64,000 nt of DNA from Corynebacterium freneyi (GTDB lineage Bacteria; Actinomycetota; Actinomycetes; Mycobacteriales; Mycobacteriaceae). Position 1 is the first letter of the stretch; every line of letters starts with the position of its first letter. Location of the stretch: NCBI RefSeq assembly GCF_030408835.1, contig NZ_CP047357.1, positions 1,612,001-1,676,000 on the forward strand. Direction: 5' to 3'. The translations under genes were made by a program, and so were the position numbers. Under the pieces are notes generated by a model. The model was not told the DNA's origin and did no database searches. It saw only the letters and a list, made by a program, of their open reading frames with translations. Below, piece by piece: positions 26,402 through 35,022 of the stretch.

Positions 26402-27553
26402 ATGTCCACCACAATGGCAATCATCGTCCTCGTGGCCATGCTCGCCCTAAACGCCTTCTTCGTCGCGGCGGAGTTCGCCATGGTGTCGGCGCGCCGCGAC
26501 CAGGTCGAGCCGATGGCGCTGGCCGGCCGCCCCGGGGCGAAGTATGCGCTGCGCGGCATCGAGAATGTCTCGGTGCAGCTCGCGGCGACGCAGCTGGGCA
26601 TCACGGCGTGTTCGCTGATCATCGGTTCGGTCGGCGAACCGGCCATCGCGTCGCTGATCGAGGCGCCGTTCCGCAGCCTGGGCGTGCCCGAGAGTCTGGT
26701 ACATCCGATCGCTCTGGTCATCGCGTTGCTCATCGTGACGTTCCTGCACATGGTGCTCGGCGAGATGGTGCCGAAGAACATCGCCATCGCCAAGCCCCCG
26801 ACCACCGCGGCGGTCATCGCGGTGCCGTTGCACGTTTTCGTCGTGGTCATGCGCCCGTTCATCGCCTTGATGAACCACACGGCGAATTTTTCGGTCCGCA
26901 CCCTGTTCAAGGCGACGCCGAAGGACGAGGTCGATTCGACCTTCACGTCGGCGCAGGTCCAGGACTTCGTCGCGGAGTCGGGGCGGCAGGGTTTGCTTGA
27001 CGACGACGAGATCTCCCTGCTGCAGGGGGCGCTGACCTTCGAGAAGCTGACCGCCGCCGACGTGTTGCTCCCGCCGGATTCGCTGGTCACCGTGACCCGC
27101 GAGGTAACGCCCGCGGAGCTGGAGGCCCTGTGCGCCGAGACCGGTTTTTCCCGGTATCCGGTGATGGATGACGGCGAATGCGTGGGCTACGTCCACGTCA
27201 AGGACGCCATTCGCCTGCCGGCCGAGGTCCGCGACCTGCCGCTGCCGGACATGCTCATCCGCGTGCCCTCCCGCATTCGATCCGACGAGAAGCTGCAGAA
27301 GGTCATGCGCACCATGCAGCGCGATCAAGCGCACTTCGCCCTCGTCGAGCAGGCCGAGGTCCTCGGTCCCGTCGAACCCGGCAAGGCCCCTCCGACGGCC
27401 CGCCGATCCGGTGGCGCCGACGACGTCGACGACGCCCGAGCCGATGCAGACTCCCCTGTGGTCGGCGATGCGCACCGCTACGCCGGCATCATCGCCTTCG
27501 AGGACGTCATCGAGGAGCTCGTCGGCGAGGTCCGCGAGGCCACCGCCAAGTAG
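26402..27553 (+). CDS. CNNM-type membrane protein with CBS pair, short form (pair 1)
   Basis: 383 residues. DUF21 domain: MAIIVLVAMLALNAFFVAAEFAMVSARRDQVE, VQLAATQLGITACSLIIGSVGEPAI and LGEMVPKNIAIAKP. The CBS pair (~205-375) carries a ~45-residue low-complexity insertion before the last CBS element (GIIAFEDVIEELVGEV). It stops there and lacks the CorC/HlyC domain of its upstream partner. Likely forms a heteromeric transporter with it. It starts on the base after the partner's stop. A motif copy (26995) encodes GLLDDDE at the same protein position as in the paralogue at 43296 (GLLDDEE, 43886). Confidence 0.92.
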   Translation: MSTTMAIIVLVAMLALNAFFVAAEFAMVSARRDQVEPMALAGRPGAKYALRGIENVSVQLAATQLGITACSLIIGSVGEPAIASLIEAPFRSLGVPESLVHPIALVIALLIVTFLHMVLGEMVPKNIAIAKPPTTAAVIAVPLHVFVVVMRPFIALMNHTANFSVRTLFKATPKDEVDSTFTSAQVQDFVAESGRQGLLDDDEISLLQGALTFEKLTAADVLLPPDSLVTVTREVTPAELEALCAETGFSRYPVMDDGECVGYVHVKDAIRLPAEVRDLPLPDMLIRVPSRIRSDEKLQKVMRTMQRDQAHFALVEQAEVLGPVEPGKAPPTARRSGGADDVDDARADADSPVVGDAHRYAGIIAFEDVIEELVGEVREATAK

Positions 27554-27581
27554 GCGCCCGCAACGGCGTCCACCACGCGAA

Positions 27582-27628
27582 AACCGGCCCGCACATCACA
27601 TGATGTGCGGGCCGGTTCGTCGTCAAGC
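27582..27628. terminator. Bidirectional terminator plus 11-mer motif
   Basis: AACCGGCCCGCACATCA (27582-27598) is followed after 2 nt by its full reverse complement, giving a 17-bp dyad between the convergent CNNM and gltS genes. The complement of GCTTGACGACG (27618-27628) abuts its right arm. Confidence 0.85.
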
Positions 27629-27639
27629 AACCGAAACGG

Positions 27640-29121
27640 TTACACCGGATCCGGCGACCCGTCGGACGCCTGCTCCTTCTCCTTGACCAGCTTGTCCACG
27701 TGCGGATCACTGTCCTTCTTGCCCCAGAACAGCAGACCCCACGCCAGGGACGCCACGAACAGCACCGCCATGGCGATCAGCAGCGGATACGGGCCGAACT
27801 GGAAGATGATCGGCACCGACAACGCGGTGATCAGGCCACCGCCGAAGAACGGCTCGAACACCAGCTGCTTGTAACCGAACGCCTCGAACGCCGGCGACTT
27901 GCCCTCCGGGTCGACGATGCGCATGAGGATCAGACCCGTGGCCGTAACACCCATCGACTGGCCGAAGTCGCCGATGCCGCGCTCCAGCCAGTAAGACGGA
28001 ATGGTCTTCGGCACCATCCACAACAGCAGGAACACGTTGAGCACGATGCCCGCCACGCACAGCAGGACGAACGTCCACATGTTGTCCGCGATGGCCTCCA
28101 GCGAAATCGTCGCCAGCGCCGCCACGATCAGCAGATCCAGCGCCAGACCCTGGATGCGCAGCATGATGCCGGCGTCGATGAGGTGGCCGTAGCCGATCTT
28201 GTTCAGGCCCAGCTGCAGGATGATGCCGCCGATCATGGCCAGCGGGAACAGCGGAACGAACTTCAGCAGCTCGACGGTGTCCGCCCACAGCACCTGCTCG
28301 ATCCACTGGATGCCCTCCAGCAGGACCACGCCGATGAGGATCGCCACCGCCACGAACGCGACGTGCAGCGACAGCGGCTCGATCGACGACGGGCGCGACG
28401 TCATCGTGCCCGCGGTGTACTGCTCGTCCCTGCGGAACAGGCCGCGCTGCTCGGCGATGGAGCGGTCCTTGACCTCGGTGACGACCTCCGTGCGGCCGGT
28501 GCGGATGGCCCAGTTGATCACGCCGACGCCGATGACGATGCCGCCGACCAAGCCGACCGTGGCGATGGCGAGCGCGAGGTCACCGCCCTCCGACCAGCCC
28601 AGCTCCTCGAAGACGGAGACCATGCCGGCCGCGGTGCCGTGGCCGCCCTCGAAGCCGATCTCGATGAGCGCGCCGGCCATCGGAGTCATGCCGAACAACG
28701 GCACCAGAACCGCGACGGCGAGCAGCAGGCCGACGACGTACTGGCCGGAGGCGAACGCCACGCCGACCGCCAGCTGCGGCCCGGCCAGGTTGTACACCGA
28801 CTTCGGCCCGGGCAGCTTCTGCCCCAGGAACAGCGTCGCGAAGACGACGGAAATCATCAGGCCGGGCAGGGTCTTCCAGACGGCGAGAACGTCGGAACCG
28901 AACACGCCGCCTTCCTGAATGAATTCGCCGACGCCACCATCGATGGACCCTCCGAGCAGGCCGAAGACCTCGGGACCGAGCAGCAGGGCGAGGAAACCGC
29001 CCATGATCGAGGCGGGCAGGAACAGTTGCTGCGTCACCTTCATCCGGATGCGCATGACCTTGCCGATGAACAGCATCAGCGCCAGCAGCAGCAGAGCGAG
29101 TCCAACCACGTTCGCGGACAT
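27640..29121 (-). CDS. gltS: Sodium:glutamate symporter
   Basis: A 493-residue polytopic transporter of the GltS (ESS) family. The two halves each contain a glycine-rich signature: GMTPMAGALIEIGFEGGHGTAAGM (~140-163) and, in the second half, QSMGVTATGLILMRIVDPEGKSPAFEAFGYKQL. About ten to twelve hydrophobic segments are visible. The central cytoplasmic loop (RTGRTEVVTEVKDRSIAEQRGLFRRDEQ) and the polar C-terminal tail (KKDSDPHVDKLVKEKEQASDG) make it longer than E. coli GltS (401). I chose the ATG at 29121, 5 nt after AGGAGG; the upstream in-frame GTG overlaps that ribosome site. It likely imports glutamate with Na+. Confidence 0.9.
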   Translation of the reverse strand: MSANVVGLALLLLALMLFIGKVMRIRMKVTQQLFLPASIMGGFLALLLGPEVFGLLGGSIDGGVGEFIQEGGVFGSDVLAVWKTLPGLMISVVFATLFLGQKLPGPKSVYNLAGPQLAVGVAFASGQYVVGLLLAVAVLVPLFGMTPMAGALIEIGFEGGHGTAAGMVSVFEELGWSEGGDLALAIATVGLVGGIVIGVGVINWAIRTGRTEVVTEVKDRSIAEQRGLFRRDEQYTAGTMTSRPSSIEPLSLHVAFVAVAILIGVVLLEGIQWIEQVLWADTVELLKFVPLFPLAMIGGIILQLGLNKIGYGHLIDAGIMLRIQGLALDLLIVAALATISLEAIADNMWTFVLLCVAGIVLNVFLLLWMVPKTIPSYWLERGIGDFGQSMGVTATGLILMRIVDPEGKSPAFEAFGYKQLVFEPFFGGGLITALSVPIIFQFGPYPLLIAMAVLFVASLAWGLLFWGKKDSDPHVDKLVKEKEQASDGSPDPV

Positions 29122-29259
29122 CCGCACCTCCTTTCGTCATGCGCCCCCGGGGTGCGGGCGGCGCGTCGTATGTGAATGTCTCTCAAGGTCGACCTTATCC
29201 AAGTGAAGGTTCGTGTCAGCGAACCAGTTCCGGTTTCGGTGCGAATATTCAGCTTCGGT

Positions 29260-29349
29260 GCTTGACGACGCCCATGTGGAGCGCGGTTCGCCGGACACGC
29301 GAAAACCGCCCACCACGGTGAACGCGAGGTGGACGGGGCGTCGTAAAGC
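29260..29349 (-). terminator. Motif-paired inverted repeat downstream of tpx
   Basis: GCTTGACGACGCCC (29260-29273) and the complement of a GCTTTACGACG copy (GGGCGTCGTAAAGC, 29336-29349) pair at 13 of 14 positions. An inner CCGCCCACC/GGTGGACGG stem lies within. It stands 10 bp past the tpx stop, so it is probably its terminator. Confidence 0.65.
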
Positions 29350-29358
29350 GGAAGAACC

Positions 29359-29856
29359 CTACTTCAGGGCGGCCAGGGCGGCGTCGTAATCCGGCTCCTC
29401 GGTGATCTCGTCGACGAGCTGGGTGTACAGGACCGTGCCGTCGGCGTCGAGGACGACGACCGCGCGGGCGAGCAGACCCGACAGCGGACCATCCTGCTGC
29501 ACGACGCCGTAGGACTCGCCGAAACCATGACGGAAGTCGGAGGCGGCCGAGACGTTCTCGATGCCCTCCGCACCGCAGAAACGGTCGAGCGCGAACGGAA
29601 GGTCACGAGAAACGTTGACGACGGTGGTGTCGCCCAGATCGGCGGCGAGCTCGTTGAAACGACGCACCGAGGCGGCGCACACGCCGGTGTCGACCGACGG
29701 GAAGATGTTGAGCACGACGCGCTTGCCGACCAGATCAGCGGAATTGACGTCCGCGAGGTCGGTGCCCACGACGGTGAAGGCCGGGGCCTTCTCGCCGACG
29801 GCGGGCAGATCGCCGGACAGGTGGACGGGGGTTCCCTTGAACGCGGTGTTAGCCAT
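29359..29856 (-). CDS. tpx: Thiol peroxidase (atypical 2-Cys peroxiredoxin)
   Basis: 165 residues, the exact family length. It reduces H2O2 and organic peroxides using thioredoxin. Peroxidatic Cys60 is in [16 protein letters not shown] and resolving Cys94 in [13 protein letters not shown]; the Thr/Arg of the active site are also present. [27 protein letters not shown] is the typical start. I use the ATG at 29856, because the longer frame upstream is out-of-phase shadow of azlD. It is 38 bp from the divergently ordered azlD stop (same strand, downstream of azlCD), so partial read-through is possible. Confidence 0.96.
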   Translation of the reverse strand: MANTAFKGTPVHLSGDLPAVGEKAPAFTVVGTDLADVNSADLVGKRVVLNIFPSVDTGVCAASVRRFNELAADLGDTTVVNVSRDLPFALDRFCGAEGIENVSAASDFRHGFGESYGVVQQDGPLSGLLARAVVVLDADGTVLYTQLVDEITEEPDYDAALAALK

Positions 29857-29894
29857 GTCACCGTTTCTACCCGCGAACGACGGAAAATGCAGAC

Positions 29895-30206
29895 TCACAA
29901 CAGCCCGGCCGCCATCTCCACGACCCACACCGTCGCCGCCGTCCCCATCGCCACCGGCATCAACGACATGCCCCGCCACGCGAGCAGCACCGCCGCCGCC
30001 ATGCCCGCCGCCCCCGAATACCAATTCGCCGTGGCGTGGACGACCGCCGGCAACGTCATCGCCGTGAGCACCGCATACGGCGTGAACTCCAGGAACGTGC
30101 GCAACCGCCGATTGCGCAGCTCCCCGCGCACCAGCAACAACGGCAGCGCGCGCAACGCGTAGGTGACGACGAACATCACCGCCACCGCCAACCACGGATC
30201 GATCAC
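29895..30206 (-). CDS. azlD: AzlD family branched-chain amino-acid exporter subunit
   Basis: A 103-residue small membrane protein with four hydrophobic helices, including the AzlD signature [43 protein letters not shown]. It is the small partner of AzlC in BrnFE-type export of Leu/Ile/Val/Met. The GTG start overlaps the azlC stop by 4 bp (GTGA). Confidence 0.92.
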   Translation of the reverse strand: MIDPWLAVAVMFVVTYALRALPLLLVRGELRNRRLRTFLEFTPYAVLTAMTLPAVVHATANWYSGAAGMAAAVLLAWRGMSLMPVAMGTAATVWVVEMAAGLL

Positions 30207-31033
30207 GGCCGTATCCTCCCCTCGGTCGCGCCCGCCGAACCGGTCATGCCGGCGCCCGCTCCCCCGCGGCGGGAAGTCGACGACGGGCCGTCGTCAAGCC
30301 CCGTGCCGCGAGGAAACAGCCACGCCCCGCACGCCGACGCAACCACCGTCGCGATGATGATGCGCCAGCCCGCCTGCAGCTCCGACGTCATCGGCGCGTA
30401 AAACAGCACCGCGCTGGCAGCCGCCGCGATGACCGCGACGATCGCCACCGGACGCGACCGCTTCACCGCCGGCACCACCGTCGCCGTGAACATCGCATAC
30501 AACAACACCCCCATCGGCCCCGCCAGCGACTCGGGCAACACCTCCCCCGCCAACGCGCCGACGACCGTGCCCGACGTCCACCCGAGAATCGGCAACGCCA
30601 TCAAACCCGCCGCATACCGCGCCCGCACCACGCGATGGCCCAGCTCGACGGCGAAAATCTCGTCGGTGACCCCATAGGCGACGACCAACCGCCCCACCGT
30701 CGACGTCCCCGGCTCCAACCGCTGCGACAACGACATGCTCATCAGCACGTACCGCAGATTGACCAGCAGGGTCGTCAACGCCAACTCGATGATCGTGCCG
30801 CCGGCCACCACCGCCACGCCGGCGAACTGGCCCGACGATGACAGATTCGTCGCCGACATCAACGCCAACCCCACCGTGGGAAAACCAACCGCCGCGGCCG
30901 CCAACCCGAACGCGATGGACACGGTGAAATATCCCAACGCGATGGGAATGCCGTCGCTCAGGCCCGTCGCAAAGCCCGGAACACAGCGCGGGGCCCCGGC
31001 GTCCCCCTCGACCTTCTTCACGCCGGTCAGCAT
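30203..31033 (-). CDS. azlC: AzlC family branched-chain amino-acid exporter subunit
   Basis: About 276 residues. [26 protein letters not shown] and [19 protein letters not shown] are AzlC/BrnF signatures, followed by [17 protein letters not shown] and [11 protein letters not shown]. The C-terminal tail ([20 protein letters not shown]) is polar and contains LDD encoded by a motif copy (30289). I start at the ATG at 31033; the upstream extension is poorly conserved. It pairs with azlD. The Lrp/AsnC-type gene on the other strand (31111) is divergent, echoing the brnFE-lrp arrangement of C. glutamicum, though here the regulator lacks a DNA-binding domain. Confidence 0.9.
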   Translation of the reverse strand: MLTGVKKVEGDAGAPRCVPGFATGLSDGIPIALGYFTVSIAFGLAAAAVGFPTVGLALMSATNLSSSGQFAGVAVVAGGTIIELALTTLLVNLRYVLMSMSLSQRLEPGTSTVGRLVVAYGVTDEIFAVELGHRVVRARYAAGLMALPILGWTSGTVVGALAGEVLPESLAGPMGVLLYAMFTATVVPAVKRSRPVAIVAVIAAAASAVLFYAPMTSELQAGWRIIIATVVASACGAWLFPRGTGLDDGPSSTSRRGGAGAGMTGSAGATEGRIRP

Positions 31034-31110
31034 AACCACCCGCGTATCATCGACCGGGTACGGGGCGCGCCGGCGCACCGACCGCCATCCGAAGCACACG
31101 AGGAGATCAC

Positions 31111-31395
31111 ATGTCGCTGACCACCGCCATTGTCCACATCGACGTCGAGGCCGACCTGATCCCCGAGGCGGCGGAGGCCATCGTCAACATCGACGGCGTC
31201 ACCGAGGTGTACTCCATCACCGGCGACTGGGACCTCATCGCGATGGTGCGCACCTCCGACCACGAAAAGCTCGCCGAGATCATCCCCGGCGGCATTTCGA
31301 AGGTCGACGGCGTCATCCGCACCGAAACCCAGCTGGCGTTCCGCGCCTACTCCCGCCACGACCTCGAGGCGGCGTTCTCCCTCGGCCTGGACTAG
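31111..31395 (+). CDS. Stand-alone Lrp/AsnC ligand-binding (RAM) domain protein
   Basis: 94 residues comprising only the alpha-beta RAM sandwich of Lrp/AsnC regulators (TTAIVHIDVEADLIPEAAEAIVNIDGVTEVYSITGDWDLIAMVR...), with no helix-turn-helix. Such proteins bind amino acids or modulate full-length Lrp partners. AGGAG lies 5 nt before the ATG, and TATCAT near 31043 may be the -10. It is divergent from azlC, so a link to branched-chain amino-acid export is plausible but unproven. Confidence 0.88.
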   Translation: MSLTTAIVHIDVEADLIPEAAEAIVNIDGVTEVYSITGDWDLIAMVRTSDHEKLAEIIPGGISKVDGVIRTETQLAFRAYSRHDLEAAFSLGLD

Positions 31396-31456
31396 CCCGC
31401 CGCAAGAGCGTTAAAGGACGCGGGTAAGCGCCCCCGCACCCACCGGGACAGGCCAC

Positions 31457-33349
31457 CTAGTCGGTCCAACCGGTGGCCCGGGCCATGCCACGGCCGGCGC
31501 GCATGCCGCTGAAGATGCAGCCGCCGAGGAACGTGCCCTCCAGCGCGTTGCTGCCGTGCATGCCGCCACCACCGAATCCGGATGCCTCGCCCGCGGCGAA
31601 GAGGCCCTCGATGGGCGTGCCGTCCTCCCGCAGGGCGCGGCCGTCGAGGTCGGTTTCGATGCCGCCGAGGGTCTTGCGCGTGAGCATGCGCAGCCGCACG
31701 GCGATGAGCGGCCCCTCGTTCGGGTCGAGGATCGGCTTCTGCGGCACGGAACGCACGATCTTGTCGCCGAGGAACTTCCGCGCGACATGGACGTAGTTGA
31801 CCTGGTAGTCCTTCGAAAACGCGTTGGCGGTCTGCCGGTCGCGCGCCTCGATCTGGCGGCGGATGTGGTCGACGTCGAGGACCGGCACGGGGCTTGACGA
31901 CGCCTCGGCGTCCTCCCCGGTTGCGTCGTCCGAGGTGGCATCGGCGTCCGGAGTTTCATCGGCGTCGGAGGAAGCTTCGGCGGCTTCGTCGGACGACTGG
32001 CCGTCGTCAAGCGAAGAACCTTGACCCGAATCGGTCTTGCCCTCGAGCACCTCCTCCGGGACGCCCGCGACGCGGTTCATTCCCGCCACCAGCTCCTCGA
32101 GCGTCTCGGCGATGACCCAGTCCTCGCCGTTGTCCATGAACTTGCGCACCGGCTCCGGAATACCCGAGGTGACCTTGCCCACCAGCTTCTTCACCTCCTT
32201 GTCCGTCAGGTCGGGGTTCTGCTCCGAACCCGAGAACAGGAACTCCTTGGCCACGATCGCTCCGTTGAGCACGAACCACGAGTACCCGTGGCCGGTGGCC
32301 AGGATGTGCTTCATGGTGGCGACGGTGTCCGCACCCGGAATCAGCGGCGCCGGCAGGCGGTTGCCCTCCGCGTCGAACCACAGCGACGACGGACCGGGGA
32401 TGATGCGGATGCCGTGGCCGGGCCAGATCGGATCCCAGTTGGCCATGCCCTCGGTGTAGTGCCACATGCGGTCGCGGTTGATCAGGTGCGCGCCCGCCTC
32501 GCCGGCGATGTCGATGCCGCGGCCGTCGACGTGGGCGGGCACGCCGACCACCATGTCGTCCGGCATGGCGCCGAGGCGCTCCTCCGGCCAGCAGCGGCGC
32601 ACCGCGTCGAGGTTGCCGCCGACGCCGCCGGTGGAGATGAGCACGGCGCCGCCGCGGATCTCGAAGGTCTCGCCGACCTCCTCGCGCGGGGAGGCGACGC
32701 CGCGGGGCAGGTCGTCGCACGGCACGAGGATGCGGCCGCGCACGCCCACGGCCCGGCCGTCCTCCATGATGATTTCGTCGACGCGGTGGCGGTGGTGGAA
32801 TTCGACGCGGCCCTCGTCGGCGGCGGCCTTGAGCGGTTCGGCGAAGACGCGGACGATCTCCGGGCCGGTGCCCCACGTCAGGTGGAAGCGGGGCACGGAG
32901 TTGCCGTGGCCGTCGGCGGACCCGTCGCCGCGTTCGGCCCAGCCGACGATGGGCAGGAATTTCACGCCGAGGCTGCGCAGGTATTCGCGCTTTTCGCCGG
33001 CGGCGAAGTCGAGGTAGGCCTCGGCCCACTTGCCGGGCCAGTGGTCGTCGTCGCGGTCGAAGGCGGCGGAGCCGAACCAGTCGGATCGGGCCAGTTCGCG
33101 CGAGTCCTTGACCTTCAGGCGGCGCTGTTCGGGCGAGTCGATGAGGAAGATGCCGCCGAGGGACCAGAACGCCTGGCCGCCGAGGTTGGCCTCGTTTTCC
33201 TGGTCGACGATGATGACCTTCCGGCCGGTGCGCTGCGCCTCGTAGGCTGCGACGAGGCCGGCCAGGCCCGCGCCGACGACGATGAGGGGCTGTTGCTTCT
33301 TCGACGAGCTGGTCTGCGTCGTGGTGGTCTGCTCCGCGGTGGTTTCCAT
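31457..33349 (-). CDS. FAD-binding dehydrogenase (fumarate reductase/KstD-like) with acidic insertion
   Basis: 630 residues. A Thr/Ser-rich N-terminus precedes the FAD-binding VVGAGLAGLVAAYEAQ (~24-39) and DQENEANLGGQAFWSLGGIF. GAVLISTGGVGGNLDAVRRCWP is at ~233, and the C-terminus closes with GLFAAGEASGFGGGGMHGSNALEGTFLGGCIFSG, the second FAD-contact motif. The family acts on carbonyl or ketosteroid-like substrates, unspecified here. Residues ~440-488 are an Asp/Glu/Ser/Ala-rich low-complexity insertion whose DNA is bracketed by two inverted GCTTGACGACG motifs (31892 and 32002). The ATG is 6 nt after TAATCT (33361-33356, minus strand), so leaderless. Confidence 0.88.
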   Translation of the reverse strand: METTAEQTTTTQTSSSKKQQPLIVVGAGLAGLVAAYEAQRTGRKVIIVDQENEANLGGQAFWSLGGIFLIDSPEQRRLKVKDSRELARSDWFGSAAFDRDDDHWPGKWAEAYLDFAAGEKREYLRSLGVKFLPIVGWAERGDGSADGHGNSVPRFHLTWGTGPEIVRVFAEPLKAAADEGRVEFHHRHRVDEIIMEDGRAVGVRGRILVPCDDLPRGVASPREEVGETFEIRGGAVLISTGGVGGNLDAVRRCWPEERLGAMPDDMVVGVPAHVDGRGIDIAGEAGAHLINRDRMWHYTEGMANWDPIWPGHGIRIIPGPSSLWFDAEGNRLPAPLIPGADTVATMKHILATGHGYSWFVLNGAIVAKEFLFSGSEQNPDLTDKEVKKLVGKVTSGIPEPVRKFMDNGEDWVIAETLEELVAGMNRVAGVPEEVLEGKTDSGQGSSLDDGQSSDEAAEASSDADETPDADATSDDATGEDAEASSSPVPVLDVDHIRRQIEARDRQTANAFSKDYQVNYVHVARKFLGDKIVRSVPQKPILDPNEGPLIAVRLRMLTRKTLGGIETDLDGRALREDGTPIEGLFAAGEASGFGGGGMHGSNALEGTFLGGCIFSGMRAGRGMARATGWTD

Positions 33350-33355
33350 GCGGCG

Positions 33356-33361
33356 AGATTA
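33356..33361 (-). promoter_or_regulatory. -10 box of leaderless FAD-dehydrogenase promoter
   Basis: TAATCT on the minus strand, 6 nt before the ATG. A GCTTTACGACG motif copy (33385-33395) lies at about -36 to -46, beside the expected -35 position. Confidence 0.45.
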
Positions 33362-33553
33362 TCCCGATTGGCGCGACCAAGTTTGCTTTACGACGAAACT
33401 AGTTCGGCGTGGGCACCCGCGCGGTCGCGAGCGGCCCGAGCGGCCGGGACATCCGCGCAGGGGCGAGCGGCTCAAGCACCCGAGCACCCGAGAACCCGGG
33501 TCGACGCGATCAACGGTTGCGAATGGTGCGGACGGGTGGCTGCCCCGTGGGGA

Positions 33554-34885
33554 TCAGCGGCGTTTGCGGGGCTTGGCCATGAGTTCGAGCTGCACCATGT
33601 CCGTGCGGCCGGAGGCGACGAGCGCCTGCTGCAGGGCCAGGTGGAAGTCCCACAGGCGCCGGTAGACGCGGTCGTAGCCGAGCCCGGCGGCCTCGCGGGA
33701 GTGGGCGGCGAAAAGCTCGCGCCACAGTTCGAGCGTGCGGTCGTAATGGGCGGGCAGGTGCGACTCGGAGAGGATGCGCAGCCCGGTGTCGCGGTCGACG
33801 ATGCGCCGAAACTCGTCCAACGTCGGGTAGTACAGCGCGGGCCACACGTAGGAGCGCACCAGATCCAGCGCCGCTCCGGCGGAGTCGTCGAAGCGGTCGC
33901 CGGCCACCGCCATCTGCACCACGATGGTCCCCCGGTCGGCGAGAACCCGTTCGGCGCCGCGCAGCCAGCGGCGGATGCCGTCGAGGCCGAAGGTCTCCAA
34001 CCGCTCGACGTTGAAGATGGCCTCGTAGTCGCCGTCGAAGTCGCGCGGCGAAGGAATCACCTCGTCCGCCCGCAACACGCGGACGGGACCGGCCAGGCCC
34101 GCCTCCGCGGCGCGCGTGCCGACGACGTTGGCGTGATCGTCGGAGATGGCCAGAACATCGGCCGAGGCGCCTCGGTCGGCCGCCCGAAGCGCCAGCTCAC
34201 CGCCCGACGACGGCCACTCCAACACGCGATCTCCGGCGCGGACGCGGGCCAGGTCGAGCATTCGGTCGACGCGCCGGGCCTGCGCCTCCGGCAGATCCGC
34301 GCGGATGACGCCCTCGGGAGCGTCGATGCGGGTGACGTCGACCTTCCAGTGCGCCGGCGCTCCACCGCGGCCGGCCCCCTGCGCCTGATTGGGAATCTCC
34401 TCCAGCGACGTGGTCCGGGCACCCGAGGCGAACAGCGCCGAGCCGCCGGTCAACGCCGGGCCGGCGAACAATTCGATGAGCGACGCGGGCAATTCGCCGC
34501 CCGGCCCCGTCGCGCGCGGCGTGGGGCGGCGACCCGACAGCTTGCGCAGGCCCCTGCCGACCCGGCCCTCCGCACCGACGTCAAGGCCGGCGTCGAAAAG
34601 CGCCGCCAACGTCCGTGGCAACGTGTCCGATTCCCACTCGCCCGCCAGAAAAGACTCGCCCAAGCCGACCCAGTCCGCCTCGGCGATGCGGCGGAACATG
34701 GCATCCGAGTCCCGGATGCCGATCGTCGCCGAACCGGGCCCGTCGATCTCCACGCCGTACCGGGCGCAGGCACGGCGAAACGACATGCGCGCCAGGTCGG
34801 CGCGCTTGCCCAGCAGCGGACCATCGGGCACTCGCGCAACCCCCGGCCACCGCTCGGCGTCGACGGAGAAACGGTCCACGCTCAT
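33554..34885 (-). CDS. Cyclopropane-fatty-acyl-phospholipid synthase-like protein, degenerate SAM motif
   Basis: 443 residues with the layout of CFA synthases/UfaA1: an N-terminal domain (RRACARYGVEIDGPGSATIGIRDSDAMFRRIAEADWVGLGESFLAGEWES) and a C-terminal methyltransferase-like half ending LPAHYDRTLELWRELFAAHSREAAGLGYDRVYRRLWDFHL. The expected SAM motif (VLExGCGxG) reads VLEWPSSGGELAL, and the family's EMIEAVG reads NVERLETFG, so catalytic competence is doubtful. I start at the ATG at 34885, 7 nt after GGGAGGAG. It is divergent from ndh. It may be a non-enzymatic paralogue or a methyltransferase with altered cofactor binding. Confidence 0.75.
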   Translation of the reverse strand: MSVDRFSVDAERWPGVARVPDGPLLGKRADLARMSFRRACARYGVEIDGPGSATIGIRDSDAMFRRIAEADWVGLGESFLAGEWESDTLPRTLAALFDAGLDVGAEGRVGRGLRKLSGRRPTPRATGPGGELPASLIELFAGPALTGGSALFASGARTTSLEEIPNQAQGAGRGGAPAHWKVDVTRIDAPEGVIRADLPEAQARRVDRMLDLARVRAGDRVLEWPSSGGELALRAADRGASADVLAISDDHANVVGTRAAEAGLAGPVRVLRADEVIPSPRDFDGDYEAIFNVERLETFGLDGIRRWLRGAERVLADRGTIVVQMAVAGDRFDDSAGAALDLVRSYVWPALYYPTLDEFRRIVDRDTGLRILSESHLPAHYDRTLELWRELFAAHSREAAGLGYDRVYRRLWDFHLALQQALVASGRTDMVQLELMAKPRKRR

Positions 34886-34970
34886 TGCGGCGCTCCTCCC
34901 CTCGTTTTCGGCCATGCGGGCCAGGCTACCGGCCGACGCGGCCAAATAGGCGGCGGCGCACCGCAAGCAC

Positions 34971-34976
34971 TATCAT
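34971..34976 (+). promoter_or_regulatory. -10 box of ndh promoter
   Basis: TATCAT predicts a start near 34983 and a ~40-nt leader with a CGAGGAG ribosome site before the ndh ATG. Confidence 0.45.
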
Positions 34977-35022
34977 GACCGCGTACCAACACCCATGTAC
35001 GAATTTTCGAGGAGATTTTCTC

